In this document: in pieces, positions 31,252 through 39,712 of the stretch
How the letters are laid out: each line of letters starts with the position of its first letter
Numbering within the stretch: position 1 is the stretch's first letter
NCBI RefSeq assembly: GCF_051594765.1
Contig: NZ_JBPPGJ010000012.1
Span: 62,001-126,000, forward strand
Direction of reading: 5' to 3'
Origin: Paenibacillus_AR sp051594765
GTDB taxonomy: Bacteria; Bacillota; Bacilli; Paenibacillales; NBRC-103111
Length of the DNA stretch: 64,000 bases
Translations under genes and position numbers: made by a program
Notes under the pieces: model-generated
Databases searched by the model: none
What the model was told of the DNA's origin: nothing
What the model saw: the letters and a program-made list of their open reading frames with translations, nothing else

Positions 31252-32052
31252 TCAAAATAGGCTCATTTGCCTGTTATCGTAATTCATTAACAGCAGTTCC
31301 TCTGCTTGGTTGAATACTCCTCCGTTAACGACTTGTCGGGGATTCTGGAAGGTTTCCCTGTTCCACCCGCTGTACAATTCATCCAGCATCGGATCCTGAT
31401 AATAGCTAACGATAGCCTTGCCCTCGATTTTGTTTAGCATGGCTGCTAAGTCTCTGTGATCCCTCTCGGTAAATCCACCGGCGTAGTATTTTTCCCGCCC
31501 GATATAAGGCGGGTCAACGTAGAAAAGAGCATCCGGAGCGTCGTATTTCTCGATAATTTCCCTGAAGTCCGTGTTCTCTATCATTACGCCCTTCATACGC
31601 TCTGCAAACTCCGTGAAGATGCTGCAGGCACTTATATAACCGGTTGCTGGATTATTGTTGGAGGATGTACTGTGCCTCCATCCGGTGCTGTTGATCTTGG
31701 CATTCCCAGCTGATATGCCGCCACGGTTCAGGTAGAAGAATCTGACCGCCCGTTGGAACTCATCTATGGGCATCGCCTCACGCTTCCATCTTTCGTAAAG
31801 TTCACGGCTATATGGCAGCGATTCGCAAGCCTGTTGCATCCATTCCGGCAATTCCCTTACCTTGAGTAAGAAATTAACCACGAGACCGTCAATATCGTTG
31901 TACACCTCATGCGATACCCTCGGTTTCTGAGAGATTACGTGCGCAGCTCCACCGAAGGGCTCAATATAAATCTTGTGCTCCGGCATATGCCTGATGATCT
32001 GCTTCGCAACCTTACCCTTTCCGCCGAACCATATCAGCGGGCTCTTGCTCAT
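31252..32052 (-). CDS. DNA adenine methyltransferase, D12 (Dam) class
   Basis: A 266-residue N6-adenine methyltransferase. SAM-binding motif near the N-terminus (YIEPFGGAAHV), catalytic DPPY at residues 180-183 (YVDPPYIGREKYY), and the D12-type RFFYLNRGGISAG segment. No partner nuclease is encoded nearby, so it is an orphan, probably protecting phage DNA from host restriction or marking packaging/replication sites. It overlaps the upstream tyrosine recombinase by 4 nt. Confidence 0.9.
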   Translation of the reverse strand: MSKSPLIWFGGKGKVAKQIIRHMPEHKIYIEPFGGAAHVISQKPRVSHEVYNDIDGLVVNFLLKVRELPEWMQQACESLPYSRELYERWKREAMPIDEFQRAVRFFYLNRGGISAGNAKINSTGWRHSTSSNNNPATGYISACSIFTEFAERMKGVMIENTDFREIIEKYDAPDALFYVDPPYIGREKYYAGGFTERDHRDLAAMLNKIEGKAIVSYYQDPMLDELYSGWNRETFQNPRQVVNGGVFNQAEELLLMNYDNRQMSLF

Positions 32053-32591
32053 AGGTGAAACCCTCCCACCGCCTCGTCGATGATATCCTGATTGATGCCG
32101 ATATAGCGCATCGTGATCGACGGAGCCGAATGATTGAATATCTGCTGCAGCAGCGCCACGTCCTTATACCGCTTGTAGAAATGATAGCCGAAGGTCTTCC
32201 GCAGCGTATGCGTCCCTATCTCCGACAGTCCGACCTCTGCCGCTGCAATGTTCAGGATCCGGTATGCCTGCACCCGCTTAATGTTCTGCTTGGTCTTGTA
32301 GGACTTGAACAGCGGGTCCGTATCCTTCATGCCCCGGGTATACTCGTTGATGATCTCCCTTAGCTCCGCGTTGACCGGGAACCGCCGGGTCTTCTTTGTC
32401 TTCTTCTCCTTGCAGACGATATGTGTCTTCCCCCGGATGTCCCGGACGGTCAGAGCCAGCAGGTCGCTGATCCGCAGCCCGACGTTGATCCCCATCACCA
32501 GGAGGAACCAGTCACGCTCCGACCGCCGCCGCAGGACCGCCTTCATTTCCTCTAGCTTTTCCACGCTCCGGATCGGTTGTACAAATTCCAT
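32049..32591 (-). CDS. Short tyrosine recombinase (catalytic domain only)
   Basis: A 180-residue lambda-integrase-family protein consisting of the catalytic domain with only a short N-terminal lead. Catalytic residues: Arg40 (GLRISDLL), a Lys near 63, His128-x-x-Arg131 (HTLRKTFG), His154 (NHSAP) and Tyr163 (MRYIGI). All are present, so it may be active. It lacks the arm-binding domain, and integration is explained by the serine integrase, so it may resolve phage multimers or act in replication. The start at 32591 has GGAAG upstream; the ORF extends 13 codons further. Confidence 0.82.
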   Translation of the reverse strand: MEFVQPIRSVEKLEEMKAVLRRRSERDWFLLVMGINVGLRISDLLALTVRDIRGKTHIVCKEKKTKKTRRFPVNAELREIINEYTRGMKDTDPLFKSYKTKQNIKRVQAYRILNIAAAEVGLSEIGTHTLRKTFGYHFYKRYKDVALLQQIFNHSAPSITMRYIGINQDIIDEAVGGFHL

Positions 32592-32639
32592 GTTGTTCAC
32601 TTCCTTGCCCCCATGGGCAGGTTTATTCATTGAGTTTGA

Positions 32640-34046
32640 TCAGATCAGCGCCATCTCCAACTGGTGCTGTGTCTTGTACGGCCGTTGCTTGCCGCACAGC
32701 TCTGGCAGGTTCGCCTTTACCAGCGCCGCCGGAATAACCGGAGAAACCGAGTTTCCGCACCGTGCCACCTGCTCTTTCTTCGGATAGGGCCTACCTTTAT
32801 CGTCTCGATCAATGATGTATTCCTTCGGAAACCCCTGGGCAGCGAACAACTCGTGTGGCTCCAACATACGCATCCGAATGTCCACTATCTGGTAAGGTGT
32901 CCCATGAACCATTACCAGTCCGAATCGGTCGTGAGTAGGGATGGTACCGAGAGGCTGATCCAAGGATTGACCGATGCTCGAACCGTAGTAGGTGATCAGA
33001 AAGCACTGAACCACACCGTAATGCATCCCGCCTGCCGTGATTGTCTGTAAAGGGTGATCTGCCGGCTGCCCAATATTTGTCCCCATCATTTTGATCAAGT
33101 GAGCCGTAACCAGCCCGTACCGATTCGAAGTGTCCAACGTCATGAGCGGCCTGTCCAATGGTTGCCCTCTGACTTCCGCCCCTTCATAGCTGTGGTATTG
33201 GATCAAGAAGGCTGATACCAGATCCGAATGGTCATCCTCGCACTTGAATTCCACGGGAACTATATACGGCTTGTCCGTATCGATGACCCACTTCCAAGTG
33301 CCGAGTGCGATCCGGCGCATAGTCTTCTCTGCCAGCGGCTTCTGCCGGTTGAAAATCGATTTACACGGGATTGACCAGTCTATGATTTCTCCTGCAGTTC
33401 TCCATGGCTTCTGCCGTCCCGCCTTCACCGCTAAGCTGTCCGGATCCCCGTGCGTCGGTTCCGGCCATACGATTGGCCTACCGTCGCTCCTGGCGATCAT
33501 GAAAAACCTCTTTCGGATGGTCGGTGCCCCATAATCGCAAGCTCGAAGTTCCTGATATTCCACGTTGTATCCCCGCCGTTTATAGGCTCCTATGTATTCC
33601 TGAAATGTCTCTCCCTTTCGATCTGGATCAGGTGTTCCATCATCCAAAAGCGGTCCCCAGGTCTTAAATTCCTCCACGTTTTCAAGCATCACCACGCGCG
33701 GTCGGACCATCTTGATCCATCTGACCCCAACCCATGCGAGACCCCGTATGTTTTTGTCCTTAGGCTTACCGCCCTTTGCTTTGCTGAAGTGTTTGCAGTC
33801 CGGAGAGAGCCAGCATAAGGCTACAGGTCTGCCCCGCACCGCCACCTTTGGGTTTACTGTCCAGACAGAGTCGCAATGGTGCTCCGTGTCCGGGTGATTG
33901 GCAGTATGCATTGCTATGGCTGCCGGATCATGGTTGATGGCAATGTCAACGCTACGGCCGATGGCCAACTCTATGCCGGTAGAAGCGCCGCCGCCCCCGG
34001 CGAAATTATCGACGATGATCTCATTCAAAAGCTGCCTCATATCCAC
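32640..34046 (-). CDS. DNA cytosine-5 methyltransferase
   Basis: A 468-residue Dcm-type enzyme. Motif I FAGGGGASTGIE (residues 15-26), SAM-contact region AINHDPAAIAMHTANH, the active-site loop as LSPDCKHFSKAKGG (candidate nucleophile Cys84; the usual form is PCQxFS), ENV motif MLENVEEF near 120, and QxRxR-like PTIRKRFFMI. The C-terminal target-recognition region includes repeated GQPLDRPLMTLDTSNR / GQSLDQPLGTIPTHDR segments. No restriction nuclease is nearby, so it is a phage orphan, probably for protection. Confidence 0.88.
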   Translation of the reverse strand: MDMRQLLNEIIVDNFAGGGGASTGIELAIGRSVDIAINHDPAAIAMHTANHPDTEHHCDSVWTVNPKVAVRGRPVALCWLSPDCKHFSKAKGGKPKDKNIRGLAWVGVRWIKMVRPRVVMLENVEEFKTWGPLLDDGTPDPDRKGETFQEYIGAYKRRGYNVEYQELRACDYGAPTIRKRFFMIARSDGRPIVWPEPTHGDPDSLAVKAGRQKPWRTAGEIIDWSIPCKSIFNRQKPLAEKTMRRIALGTWKWVIDTDKPYIVPVEFKCEDDHSDLVSAFLIQYHSYEGAEVRGQPLDRPLMTLDTSNRYGLVTAHLIKMMGTNIGQPADHPLQTITAGGMHYGVVQCFLITYYGSSIGQSLDQPLGTIPTHDRFGLVMVHGTPYQIVDIRMRMLEPHELFAAQGFPKEYIIDRDDKGRPYPKKEQVARCGNSVSPVIPAALVKANLPELCGKQRPYKTQHQLEMALI

Positions 34047-34092
34047 ACCCCTATACCAGAGCCCGGCAGTTTCCCGCCGGGCGTCCGTGCTA

Positions 34093-34854
34093 TTAGCCGA
34101 TCATCTGCTGCGCGACCTTGGTCTTATACTCACGCCATGCGATAGAGAGCACCCTAGACTTTACTCCGATGGCAGAGGAAATCTGCAGCCACGTCTTTCC
34201 ATCCCGCCGTTTCTGTTCGAGCAGCGCTGGGAAGTCGTAGGTGATGCCATCGAAGGCTGGCTTGTTCTCCAGGATGTACTCCTCGACCGCCTCTTTATCG
34301 ATACCCTCCAAAATCGTTTGGTCAGGGTCCTCAGCCTCGCTCCCGCGCTCCGGCTCCGAATGCTCGTCTGCATCCTCTTCGTCGCTCTCCACCCCGTCTC
34401 CGTGCTCGACAGCTTCCTCCTCGTCCGTATCATCGAAGTTCATCTCCTCGAATTCCCGGGGCTCTTGGCAGTTCGGGCACTCCGTAGCTCCTTCCTCTAG
34501 GATGAAGGAGCACTTCGGGCAGCTGGGATATGCGGTGGCCTTCTCTGCCGGCTCCTGGGCTTCTGTCACGTCCTCCAGCTCCACCTGGCCGCCTTCCTCC
34601 ATCTTGGCCGTCTCAACCACGCCGCCCGGGCCAATGGTTCCGACTATCCGGCCGCGCTCCGGGACAGTAACGCCGCATTCCTCCATGGTAATCTGGTTGT
34701 CACCGTAGCGAAGCTCGATTTCTTTGCCTTTATTGCGCATAATCTCGACCACTTTATTCAGGTCCATGTCCGCCGGAGCCAAGAACTTGAATACGATCTT
34801 GTTCTCGTCCACGGTTACCGGTCCCACTTTTACTTTCAACTTAATCTCGCCCAT
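34093..34854 (-). CDS. Unknown protein with zinc ribbon and acidic linker
   Basis: A 253-residue protein. The N-terminal beta domain begins MGEIKLKVKVGPVTVDENKI. A zinc ribbon follows (CPKCSFILEEGATECPNCQE, residues about 112-131), then a 60-residue Asp/Glu-rich linker, then a C-terminal helix-turn-helix-like part (TWLQISSAIGVKSRVLSIAW). This suggests a DNA- or RNA-binding early protein. A GC hairpin lies just upstream of 34093. No family recognised. Confidence 0.5.
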   Translation of the reverse strand: MGEIKLKVKVGPVTVDENKIVFKFLAPADMDLNKVVEIMRNKGKEIELRYGDNQITMEECGVTVPERGRIVGTIGPGGVVETAKMEEGGQVELEDVTEAQEPAEKATAYPSCPKCSFILEEGATECPNCQEPREFEEMNFDDTDEEEAVEHGDGVESDEEDADEHSEPERGSEAEDPDQTILEGIDKEAVEEYILENKPAFDGITYDFPALLEQKRRDGKTWLQISSAIGVKSRVLSIAWREYKTKVAQQMIG

Positions 34855-34857
34855 GTT

Positions 34858-35391
34858 TTATCCAGCCTTCCGCTTCGATTTTTTCCTTGCCTTCTTCACA
34901 GGCGGCGTCCGGATCACGGTCAGGACTTCCTCCTGGAACTTGGTTATCTGAACCCGCTCATTCATGGCTCTTGCGATATGGGCCAGAACGAAGGCGTCCG
35001 TCACGTTATTGCTCTTGCTCTGGAATCCCCACCGCTTGTACACCTCGACGGCAAGGACTTCCTTGGCCGCGGTCCCGCCGGCCCCCGTGAACTTCTTTAG
35101 GGCGGCGGGCGCTACCTCGATGTAATCGATCCCCCTACGGAAGAGCTCCATCCGGATGCCCCAGCCGATGCCTCCAAGCAGAAACCCCGATTCGGAAGCG
35201 AAGCCGAAGCCCTCGATGGCTACCTTGTCCCCCGGCATTATCAGTGCCATAACGGCTGCGATCAGGTTATACATACGCCTCGGGTCCTCACCTTGCTTCT
35301 CGATTTCGATTTCCTCCCAGACCTCGCCATCCTCGTCCAGAACGACAAGCCCCGTCTTTGTGGACGGGTCAATTCCGACGTATCGGGTCAA
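34858..35391 (-). CDS. RuvC-like Holliday junction resolvase (phage type)
   Basis: A 177-residue RNase H-fold nuclease: YVGIDPSTKTGLVVLDE (first catalytic Asp, residue 8), VAIEGFGFASESGF (Glu), and NVTDAFVLAHIARAM (Asp near the end), with a basic C-terminal tail. It should cut branched DNA from recombination and replication before packaging. TTG start overlapping the previous TGA. Place next to DnaB fits a replication module. Confidence 0.8.
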   Translation of the reverse strand: MTRYVGIDPSTKTGLVVLDEDGEVWEEIEIEKQGEDPRRMYNLIAAVMALIMPGDKVAIEGFGFASESGFLLGGIGWGIRMELFRRGIDYIEVAPAALKKFTGAGGTAAKEVLAVEVYKRWGFQSKSNNVTDAFVLAHIARAMNERVQITKFQEEVLTVIRTPPVKKARKKSKRKAG

Positions 35392-35537
35392 GCCGGCACC
35401 ACTTCCACGTTCACGTTCCCCAGATCCTCGAGCTGCCTGGCGTAGATCACAGCATGTTCATACTGCATGACCCCGCTCTTGAAACCTTCATTCGCCTTCA
35501 CGCGGGCGAATCGTATTACTGGCTCTCGTTTTTTCAT
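35388..35537 (-). CDS. 49-residue protein of unknown function
   Basis: MKKREPVIRFARVKANEGFK, then QYEHAVIYARQLEDLGNVNV. GGGGAGGGG lies 6 nt before the ATG, and the stop overlaps the TTG of the resolvase gene. Likely a real operon member; function unknown. Confidence 0.5.
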   Translation of the reverse strand: MKKREPVIRFARVKANEGFKSGVMQYEHAVIYARQLEDLGNVNVEVVPA

Positions 35538-35551
35538 CGGGTTCCCCTCCC

Positions 35552-36952
35552 CTATGCGTATTGGCGTTTCCCCATGTCCTTCGGCGGAGACGGCCGGGCT
35601 GCGGCGGCTTCCTGATGACTGCGATCCAAAGGCACAAACTTCCCGAACTGCTTCAGGAACGCCAGTTCCACGGTCCCAACCGCCCCGTTCCGCTGCTTGG
35701 CGATGATAATCTCGATGATGTTCTTCTTCTCGGATTCCTTGTCGTAGTAGTCGTCCCGGTACAGAAACGCTACGATGTCGGCATCTTGCTCGATGGAGCC
35801 GGAGTCCCGCAGGTCCGACATCATCGGGCGCTTATCCTGCCGCTGCTCGACGCTGCGGCTGAGCTGGGACAGCGCGATGATCGGGACATCCAATTCCCGG
35901 GCCAGCTGCTTCAGGGACCGGGATATGTCGGCCACTTCCTCCTGCCGGCTCTTCTTCCCGCGGCCTTGGATCAGCTGCAGGTAGTCGATCAGGATCAGCC
36001 CCAACCCCTTCTCCTTCTGGAGCCTCCGGCACTTGGACCGGATCTCCGATACCGTGATGGTCCCGGAATCGTCGATGTAGATCGGGCTCTCGGATATGGC
36101 CCCTATAGCCATCGTGACCTTCTCCCAGTCATCACCTTGAAGATCCCCGGTCCGCATTCGGTTCTGGTCGATGTTAGCCCAGCAGCCGACCATACGCTGC
36201 ATCAGCTGTGTGTCCCCCATCTCCAGGGAGAACACGGCCACCGCCTCCTTCAGCAACATCGCGATGTTCAGGGCCACATTCAGGGAGAAGGCGGTCTTGC
36301 CTACCGACGGCCGGGCCGCGACGATGATCAGGTCCGACTTCTGGAACCCCGACGTCATCCGGTCCAAGTCCCCATATCCGGAAGCCAGGCCCGTGATCTT
36401 CCCGTGCTCCTTTGCGTAGGTGGCCTTCTCCAGGTTCCCAAAGAATTCGAGCGCGATGTCCTTGGCCTGCCGGAAGTCCTTCTTCGGCACGTGCTGCTCG
36501 CTCAGGCTCTCCACACCGGCCTGCATCCGGTTCAGCAGTTTGCCGGGGTCTTCGGCTTCCCAGGCGTCCCGGAGCTGGCTCTGAATCTCCTTGATGGCCT
36601 GCCGGTGGATCTGCTTCTGCTTCACGATGTTGGCGTAGTACGGCAGGTTGGCAGCCGTAGGGTGGCCATCCTGCAGGGAGAAGAGATACCCTTGGCCGCC
36701 AATCGCGTCCAGCTTGTTGGAGTCAATCAGCCGCCTGGTCACCGTAACCAGATCAACCGGTTCCCCTTCGTCGAAGCTATCCAGCATGGCCCCGTAGATG
36801 AACCGGTTCTTCTCCAGGAAGAAGTCCGTTTCCCGAAGCAGCTCGGCCGCGGTCTCCATGGCTTCCGGCTCTAGGAGGACGGAACCCAGGACGGCCTGCT
36901 CTGCCTCGAGGGAGTGCGGCGGCATCCGTTCGTCGTTCACTGGATATTCCAT
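35552..36952 (-). CDS. Replicative DNA helicase, DnaB family
   Basis: A 466-residue hexameric helicase. N-terminal DnaB domain (MPPHSLEAEQAVLGSVLLEP), RecA-like motor with Walker A ARPSVGKTAFS (213-222), FSLEMGDTQLMQRM, Walker B GLGLILIDYLQLIQG, and the arginine-finger/C-terminal region QLSRSVEQRQDKRPMMSDLR, DADIVAFLYRDDYY. It unwinds phage DNA at the fork and is loaded by the small protein just upstream, which it overlaps by 16 nt. Confidence 0.93.
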   Translation of the reverse strand: MEYPVNDERMPPHSLEAEQAVLGSVLLEPEAMETAAELLRETDFFLEKNRFIYGAMLDSFDEGEPVDLVTVTRRLIDSNKLDAIGGQGYLFSLQDGHPTAANLPYYANIVKQKQIHRQAIKEIQSQLRDAWEAEDPGKLLNRMQAGVESLSEQHVPKKDFRQAKDIALEFFGNLEKATYAKEHGKITGLASGYGDLDRMTSGFQKSDLIIVAARPSVGKTAFSLNVALNIAMLLKEAVAVFSLEMGDTQLMQRMVGCWANIDQNRMRTGDLQGDDWEKVTMAIGAISESPIYIDDSGTITVSEIRSKCRRLQKEKGLGLILIDYLQLIQGRGKKSRQEEVADISRSLKQLARELDVPIIALSQLSRSVEQRQDKRPMMSDLRDSGSIEQDADIVAFLYRDDYYDKESEKKNIIEIIIAKQRNGAVGTVELAFLKQFGKFVPLDRSHQEAAAARPSPPKDMGKRQYA

Positions 36953-37287
36953 GGCAGTTTCTCCTTCAGGTGGGCCGGACAGCCGGGCTGACCGGATGTA
37001 AGCCGGTATCGCTCCTCCAACTGGTCCAAGTAGGCCCGGGTCTCCTCGACGTTTGGAATGTAGCGACCATCCACGCTCTGGATCGGTTTCTCCGCCAGTG
37101 CGCCGGGGTGCGGCGGGAAGGCATTCTCCGGATTCAAGCAGTACCGCTCGAGGTTTTTGCGCGCCAGTTCAAAGGGGGTTTGTTCGAGCAGCCGGCGCCA
37201 GCACTCGACCTTAAAATCGTCATAGGTAAAGCTGCTGTACACGTTCTGGATAAGCATGAACAGCTTGCGAATCTCGCTCTCTTTCAC
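36937..37287 (-). CDS. Helicase loader/inhibitor, SPP1 G39P-like
   Basis: A 116-residue protein (MKESEIRKLFMLIQNVYSSF...) with helical segments FELARKNLERYCLNPENAFP and a basic, Pro-containing C-terminus. Size, pattern and position between an initiator and DnaB match the G39P family, which delivers helicase to the origin-bound initiator. It overlaps the initiator gene by 68 nt and dnaB by 16 nt. Confidence 0.7.
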   Translation of the reverse strand: MKESEIRKLFMLIQNVYSSFTYDDFKVECWRRLLEQTPFELARKNLERYCLNPENAFPPHPGALAEKPIQSVDGRYIPNVEETRAYLDQLEERYRLTSGQPGCPAHLKEKLPWNIQ

Positions 37288-38167
37288 GTTCCTCTGCCTC
37301 CCTGATCTTCCGGGCAGCGTCCTCGTTGCGCTGCTCCTGTCGGTTTCTTTGTGGTGTTGATCCGATGGCCCTTGGAACTCCCTTGGCCTCCCGTCGTCTC
37401 CGGGCTTCGGCTCGAGTCAGGCAACCCTTCTCCAGCCAATCCTCGGCCAGTTTCCGCATGTAGTTCACGTCCGGGCCGATCCCGCGCTCCCCCATTTCCA
37501 GAATGACCTCGATGACAAACTTCTCAGATACACCCCGGTTATAAAGTGATCGGATATAACCTTGGATGTGTCCGGTCATGTGGAACTTCTTGAATGAGTA
37601 CTGGTAGGCGTCCAGGCTCGTGCGGAATGCTTCTTCCTCTTCTTCTTCTTGAATATCTTTAATACTTTCTTTAGGAACCTCGGAGGCCACGTGGGAGTAA
37701 GGCTCATCGGCTATGGGTGTTACTGTTTTGGTAACTGGGGTGTTACTGTTTTGGTAACTCTCGTCCTCAGGATCAGTTACCATTTCAGTAACTTTTGTTA
37801 CTGTTTCGGTAACATTTTGAGCGAGGTTTCGACTCAGGATTTTCTGGTATTTTTCATCGTTGAAGGTCTTCGTGATGCTCACTCGCCAGGAGTCGTAGTC
37901 CTTATTTAGGGTGTAAACCTCGCCTTCGATATGTAGGACATTTGCCATCTGGAGGTACTCCAGCTCCTTCTTGATGTGCCCCCGAAGGACTCCTACAACC
38001 TCGAAGTCAGAAGGACGAAGGATGGCAAATTTCTTTCTGCAGCCATAGCTGAGTCGCATGATTAAGTCCAAGATGTTCCGTTGGCGCTTCGAGAAATCAG
38101 TCTTCATGATCGCCTCGTAGAGCTCGTTCGAGAGCTTCGTGAACTGATCCGGTTGCGGATTCGCCAT
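37220..38167 (-). CDS. Phage replication initiator (O/DnaD-type N-terminal domain)
   Basis: A 315-residue protein. N-terminal winged helix of the phage replication protein O type (QFTKLSNELYEAIMKTDFSK, RQRNILDLIMRLSYGC), a variable linker, a helical middle (YIRSLYNRGVSEKFVIEVIL) and a long charged C-terminal helix. It should bind the origin and recruit the loader and DnaB. The linker DNA holds four 17-bp dyads (37719-37813) that are probably its own binding sites, as in the lambda O gene. The linker protein reads as repeated VTxTVT units because of these repeats. Confidence 0.82.
   Translation of the reverse strand: MANPQPDQFTKLSNELYEAIMKTDFSKRQRNILDLIMRLSYGCRKKFAILRPSDFEVVGVLRGHIKKELEYLQMANVLHIEGEVYTLNKDYDSWRVSITKTFNDEKYQKILSRNLAQNVTETVTKVTEMVTDPEDESYQNSNTPVTKTVTPIADEPYSHVASEVPKESIKDIQEEEEEEAFRTSLDAYQYSFKKFHMTGHIQGYIRSLYNRGVSEKFVIEVILEMGERGIGPDVNYMRKLAEDWLEKGCLTRAEARRRREAKGVPRAIGSTPQRNRQEQRNEDAARKIREAEERERERDSQAVHAYPERVQQLYL
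37719..37813. repeat. Four 17-bp iterons, probable phage replication origin
   Basis: GTTACTGTTTTGGTAAC occurs at 37719 and 37742, GTTACCATTTCAGTAAC (same dyad, opposite orientation) at 37776, and GTTACTGTTTCGGTAAC at 37797. Start-to-start spacings are 23, 34 and 21 nt. All keep the palindromic GTTAC...GTAAC arms. They lie inside the initiator gene, the classic place for a lambdoid-type origin. Confidence 0.75.
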
Positions 38168-38181
38168 CCCCCTTTCCTCCT

Positions 38182-38604
38182 TTAGGCTCTAATCAATTCA
38201 TGGTTTTCGTAGATGTTGCCAATGACCTCAGCTCGCCTTCCGGTTATCCCCTTGTACATCGTGCAGGCCGTAATTTCATCGGTTTCCTCTGACCACTTCA
38301 TAGGGTTCTTCATAACTACTCCCCGCGGAGTGATGGAAACAGCGCCGATGTGATGCCCGTCAAATGCTACCCATTCCCCGTTTGAATCCCTTGTTTCAAC
38401 ATGGAATGTCTGCTTGACGATATCTCCTTCGTAAATCTCCTTGCCGTTCCGATCCTTCAAGCCTGTGTATTGCTGAAGCACCTGGTTCGTTTCTTCCAAC
38501 TGATCGAATGAATCAAGTACTGCTGCCTTACCGTTCAAGATAATTGGGTTGTAATCGTAGCAACGATGCTTCGCGTCCCATGCCCGAAACCTAATTTCCC
38601 GCAT
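38182..38604 (-). CDS. YopX family protein
   Basis: A 140-residue protein with the family signatures MREIRFRAWDAKHRCYDYNP near the start, QQYTGLKDRNGKEIYEGDIV in the middle and RRAEVIGNIYENHELI at the end. YopX proteins are common in Firmicute phages, with no known function. The ATG at 38604 is chosen because family proteins start here; the ORF upstream is unrelated in character. Confidence 0.88.
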   Translation of the reverse strand: MREIRFRAWDAKHRCYDYNPIILNGKAAVLDSFDQLEETNQVLQQYTGLKDRNGKEIYEGDIVKQTFHVETRDSNGEWVAFDGHHIGAVSITPRGVVMKNPMKWSEETDEITACTMYKGITGRRAEVIGNIYENHELIRA

Positions 38605-38609
38605 CCTTG

Positions 38610-38816
38610 TCACCCCACATTCTTCTCGATCTTTGCCAGCCATATCTGCCGCTTCTGGTATACCGCCCTGACCACCCGCCACCGTGGCATCCCAAGCGCG
38701 AAGTAATCCTTCACGGCCTGCTGGAATGCCGCCCGGTCCTCGTAGAGGGCCCAAATCCTCTCTCCCACGCTGCTCTGGAGGAGGACTTGGTCTTCTTGGA
38801 TCATGCCGACTGTCAT
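38610..38816 (-). CDS. Small protein between RecT and YopX
   Basis: Sixty-eight residues (MTVGMIQEDQVLLQSSVGER...), helical, with DRAAFQQAVKDYFALGMPRW. Its ATG overlaps the recT stop by 4 nt, implying coupled translation. No family recognised; possibly a recombination accessory protein. Confidence 0.5.
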   Translation of the reverse strand: MTVGMIQEDQVLLQSSVGERIWALYEDRAAFQQAVKDYFALGMPRWRVVRAVYQKRQIWLAKIEKNVG

Positions 38817-39709
38817 TCGTTAAACTCCAGCTCGTCCTGCTTGGTAGGCTCCGCCTGTGGCTCGTCCTCGTAGGAGACATCCCCGATCCCAATGTCGATC
38901 ACGCCGTCGTTGTTCAGGTCCGTTACATCCTGACGGACAACCTCGTCCTTCTCGACTTCCTTGGCAATCTCGATGGAGATCGGCAGCCACTTCCATCCGG
39001 CCCGCACTACCGTCTTTTTGCACATTTCCGGTTCGTCCGTCAGCCAAGGCGTATCCGTCCGATTCCACTTCTTGGCGTTCTGGTATCCGGAGGATCGGTC
39101 CCGGTGCTGGATGATCTCAGCGTAGGGCATGTAATGGATCTGGTGCCCGCCGTCCTTGAACTTGGCAACCATGTAAGCGCCCTTGATGTCCCCGGGCTTG
39201 TCCATCTTCTTGTCCGTCCGCAAGTGCCAAGGGACATGCCGCAGTTTGTCCTCCAGGCCGTATTCCAGCTCGATAAAGTCGTTATCGTAAACCACGTGGG
39301 CCGCGATGGATTCAATATTGCCGGACCGGCGGGCCAAGTCGATCATGCCCTTGTATCCGATGATGAACTGGACTTCCATGGTATTCTGCTTGGTGTTTTT
39401 GAAAGGAACGAAGTAGCAGTGCCCGATCAACCCCGGCTCCAATCCCAGCTGCGCGGCCTGCATGACACCGGCCATCAGGGATGGCAACGTGCATTCCAGC
39501 AACTTCGGGTTGGTCCGGATGGTGGTCAGCGCGATCCGCGTCAGCCGCTCCGGTGTCAGGTGCTTCGGAAGGGCCCGGGCAATCTCTCCCTCCATCTTCT
39601 TCAGGTATGCCGCCACCTGTGTGGCCGGGGAAACGGCTGGGGCTTGTCCGGCAGTATTTGTGGTCTGAAGCTGGTTCTTCAAAACCGATTGGTCAACTTG
39701 TTTTGTCAT
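38813..39709 (-). CDS. recT: RecT family single-strand annealing protein
   Basis: A 298-residue annealing protein working with the exonuclease encoded just upstream. Family features: TRIALTTIRTNPKLLECTLP, SLMAGVMQAAQLGLEPGLIG, CYFVPFKNTKQNTMEVQFII, GYKGMIDLARRSGNIESIAA. The C-terminus is acidic. It pairs complementary strands at resected ends during phage recombination and concatemer formation. Confidence 0.93.
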   Translation of the reverse strand: MTKQVDQSVLKNQLQTTNTAGQAPAVSPATQVAAYLKKMEGEIARALPKHLTPERLTRIALTTIRTNPKLLECTLPSLMAGVMQAAQLGLEPGLIGHCYFVPFKNTKQNTMEVQFIIGYKGMIDLARRSGNIESIAAHVVYDNDFIELEYGLEDKLRHVPWHLRTDKKMDKPGDIKGAYMVAKFKDGGHQIHYMPYAEIIQHRDRSSGYQNAKKWNRTDTPWLTDEPEMCKKTVVRAGWKWLPISIEIAKEVEKDEVVRQDVTDLNNDGVIDIGIGDVSYEDEPQAEPTKQDELEFNE

Positions 39710-39712
39710 GGG

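Noticed and set aside
35561..36874. 437-codon plus-strand frame opposite dnaB
   Set aside because: Antisense shadow of a conserved helicase gene; no ribosome site or domain.
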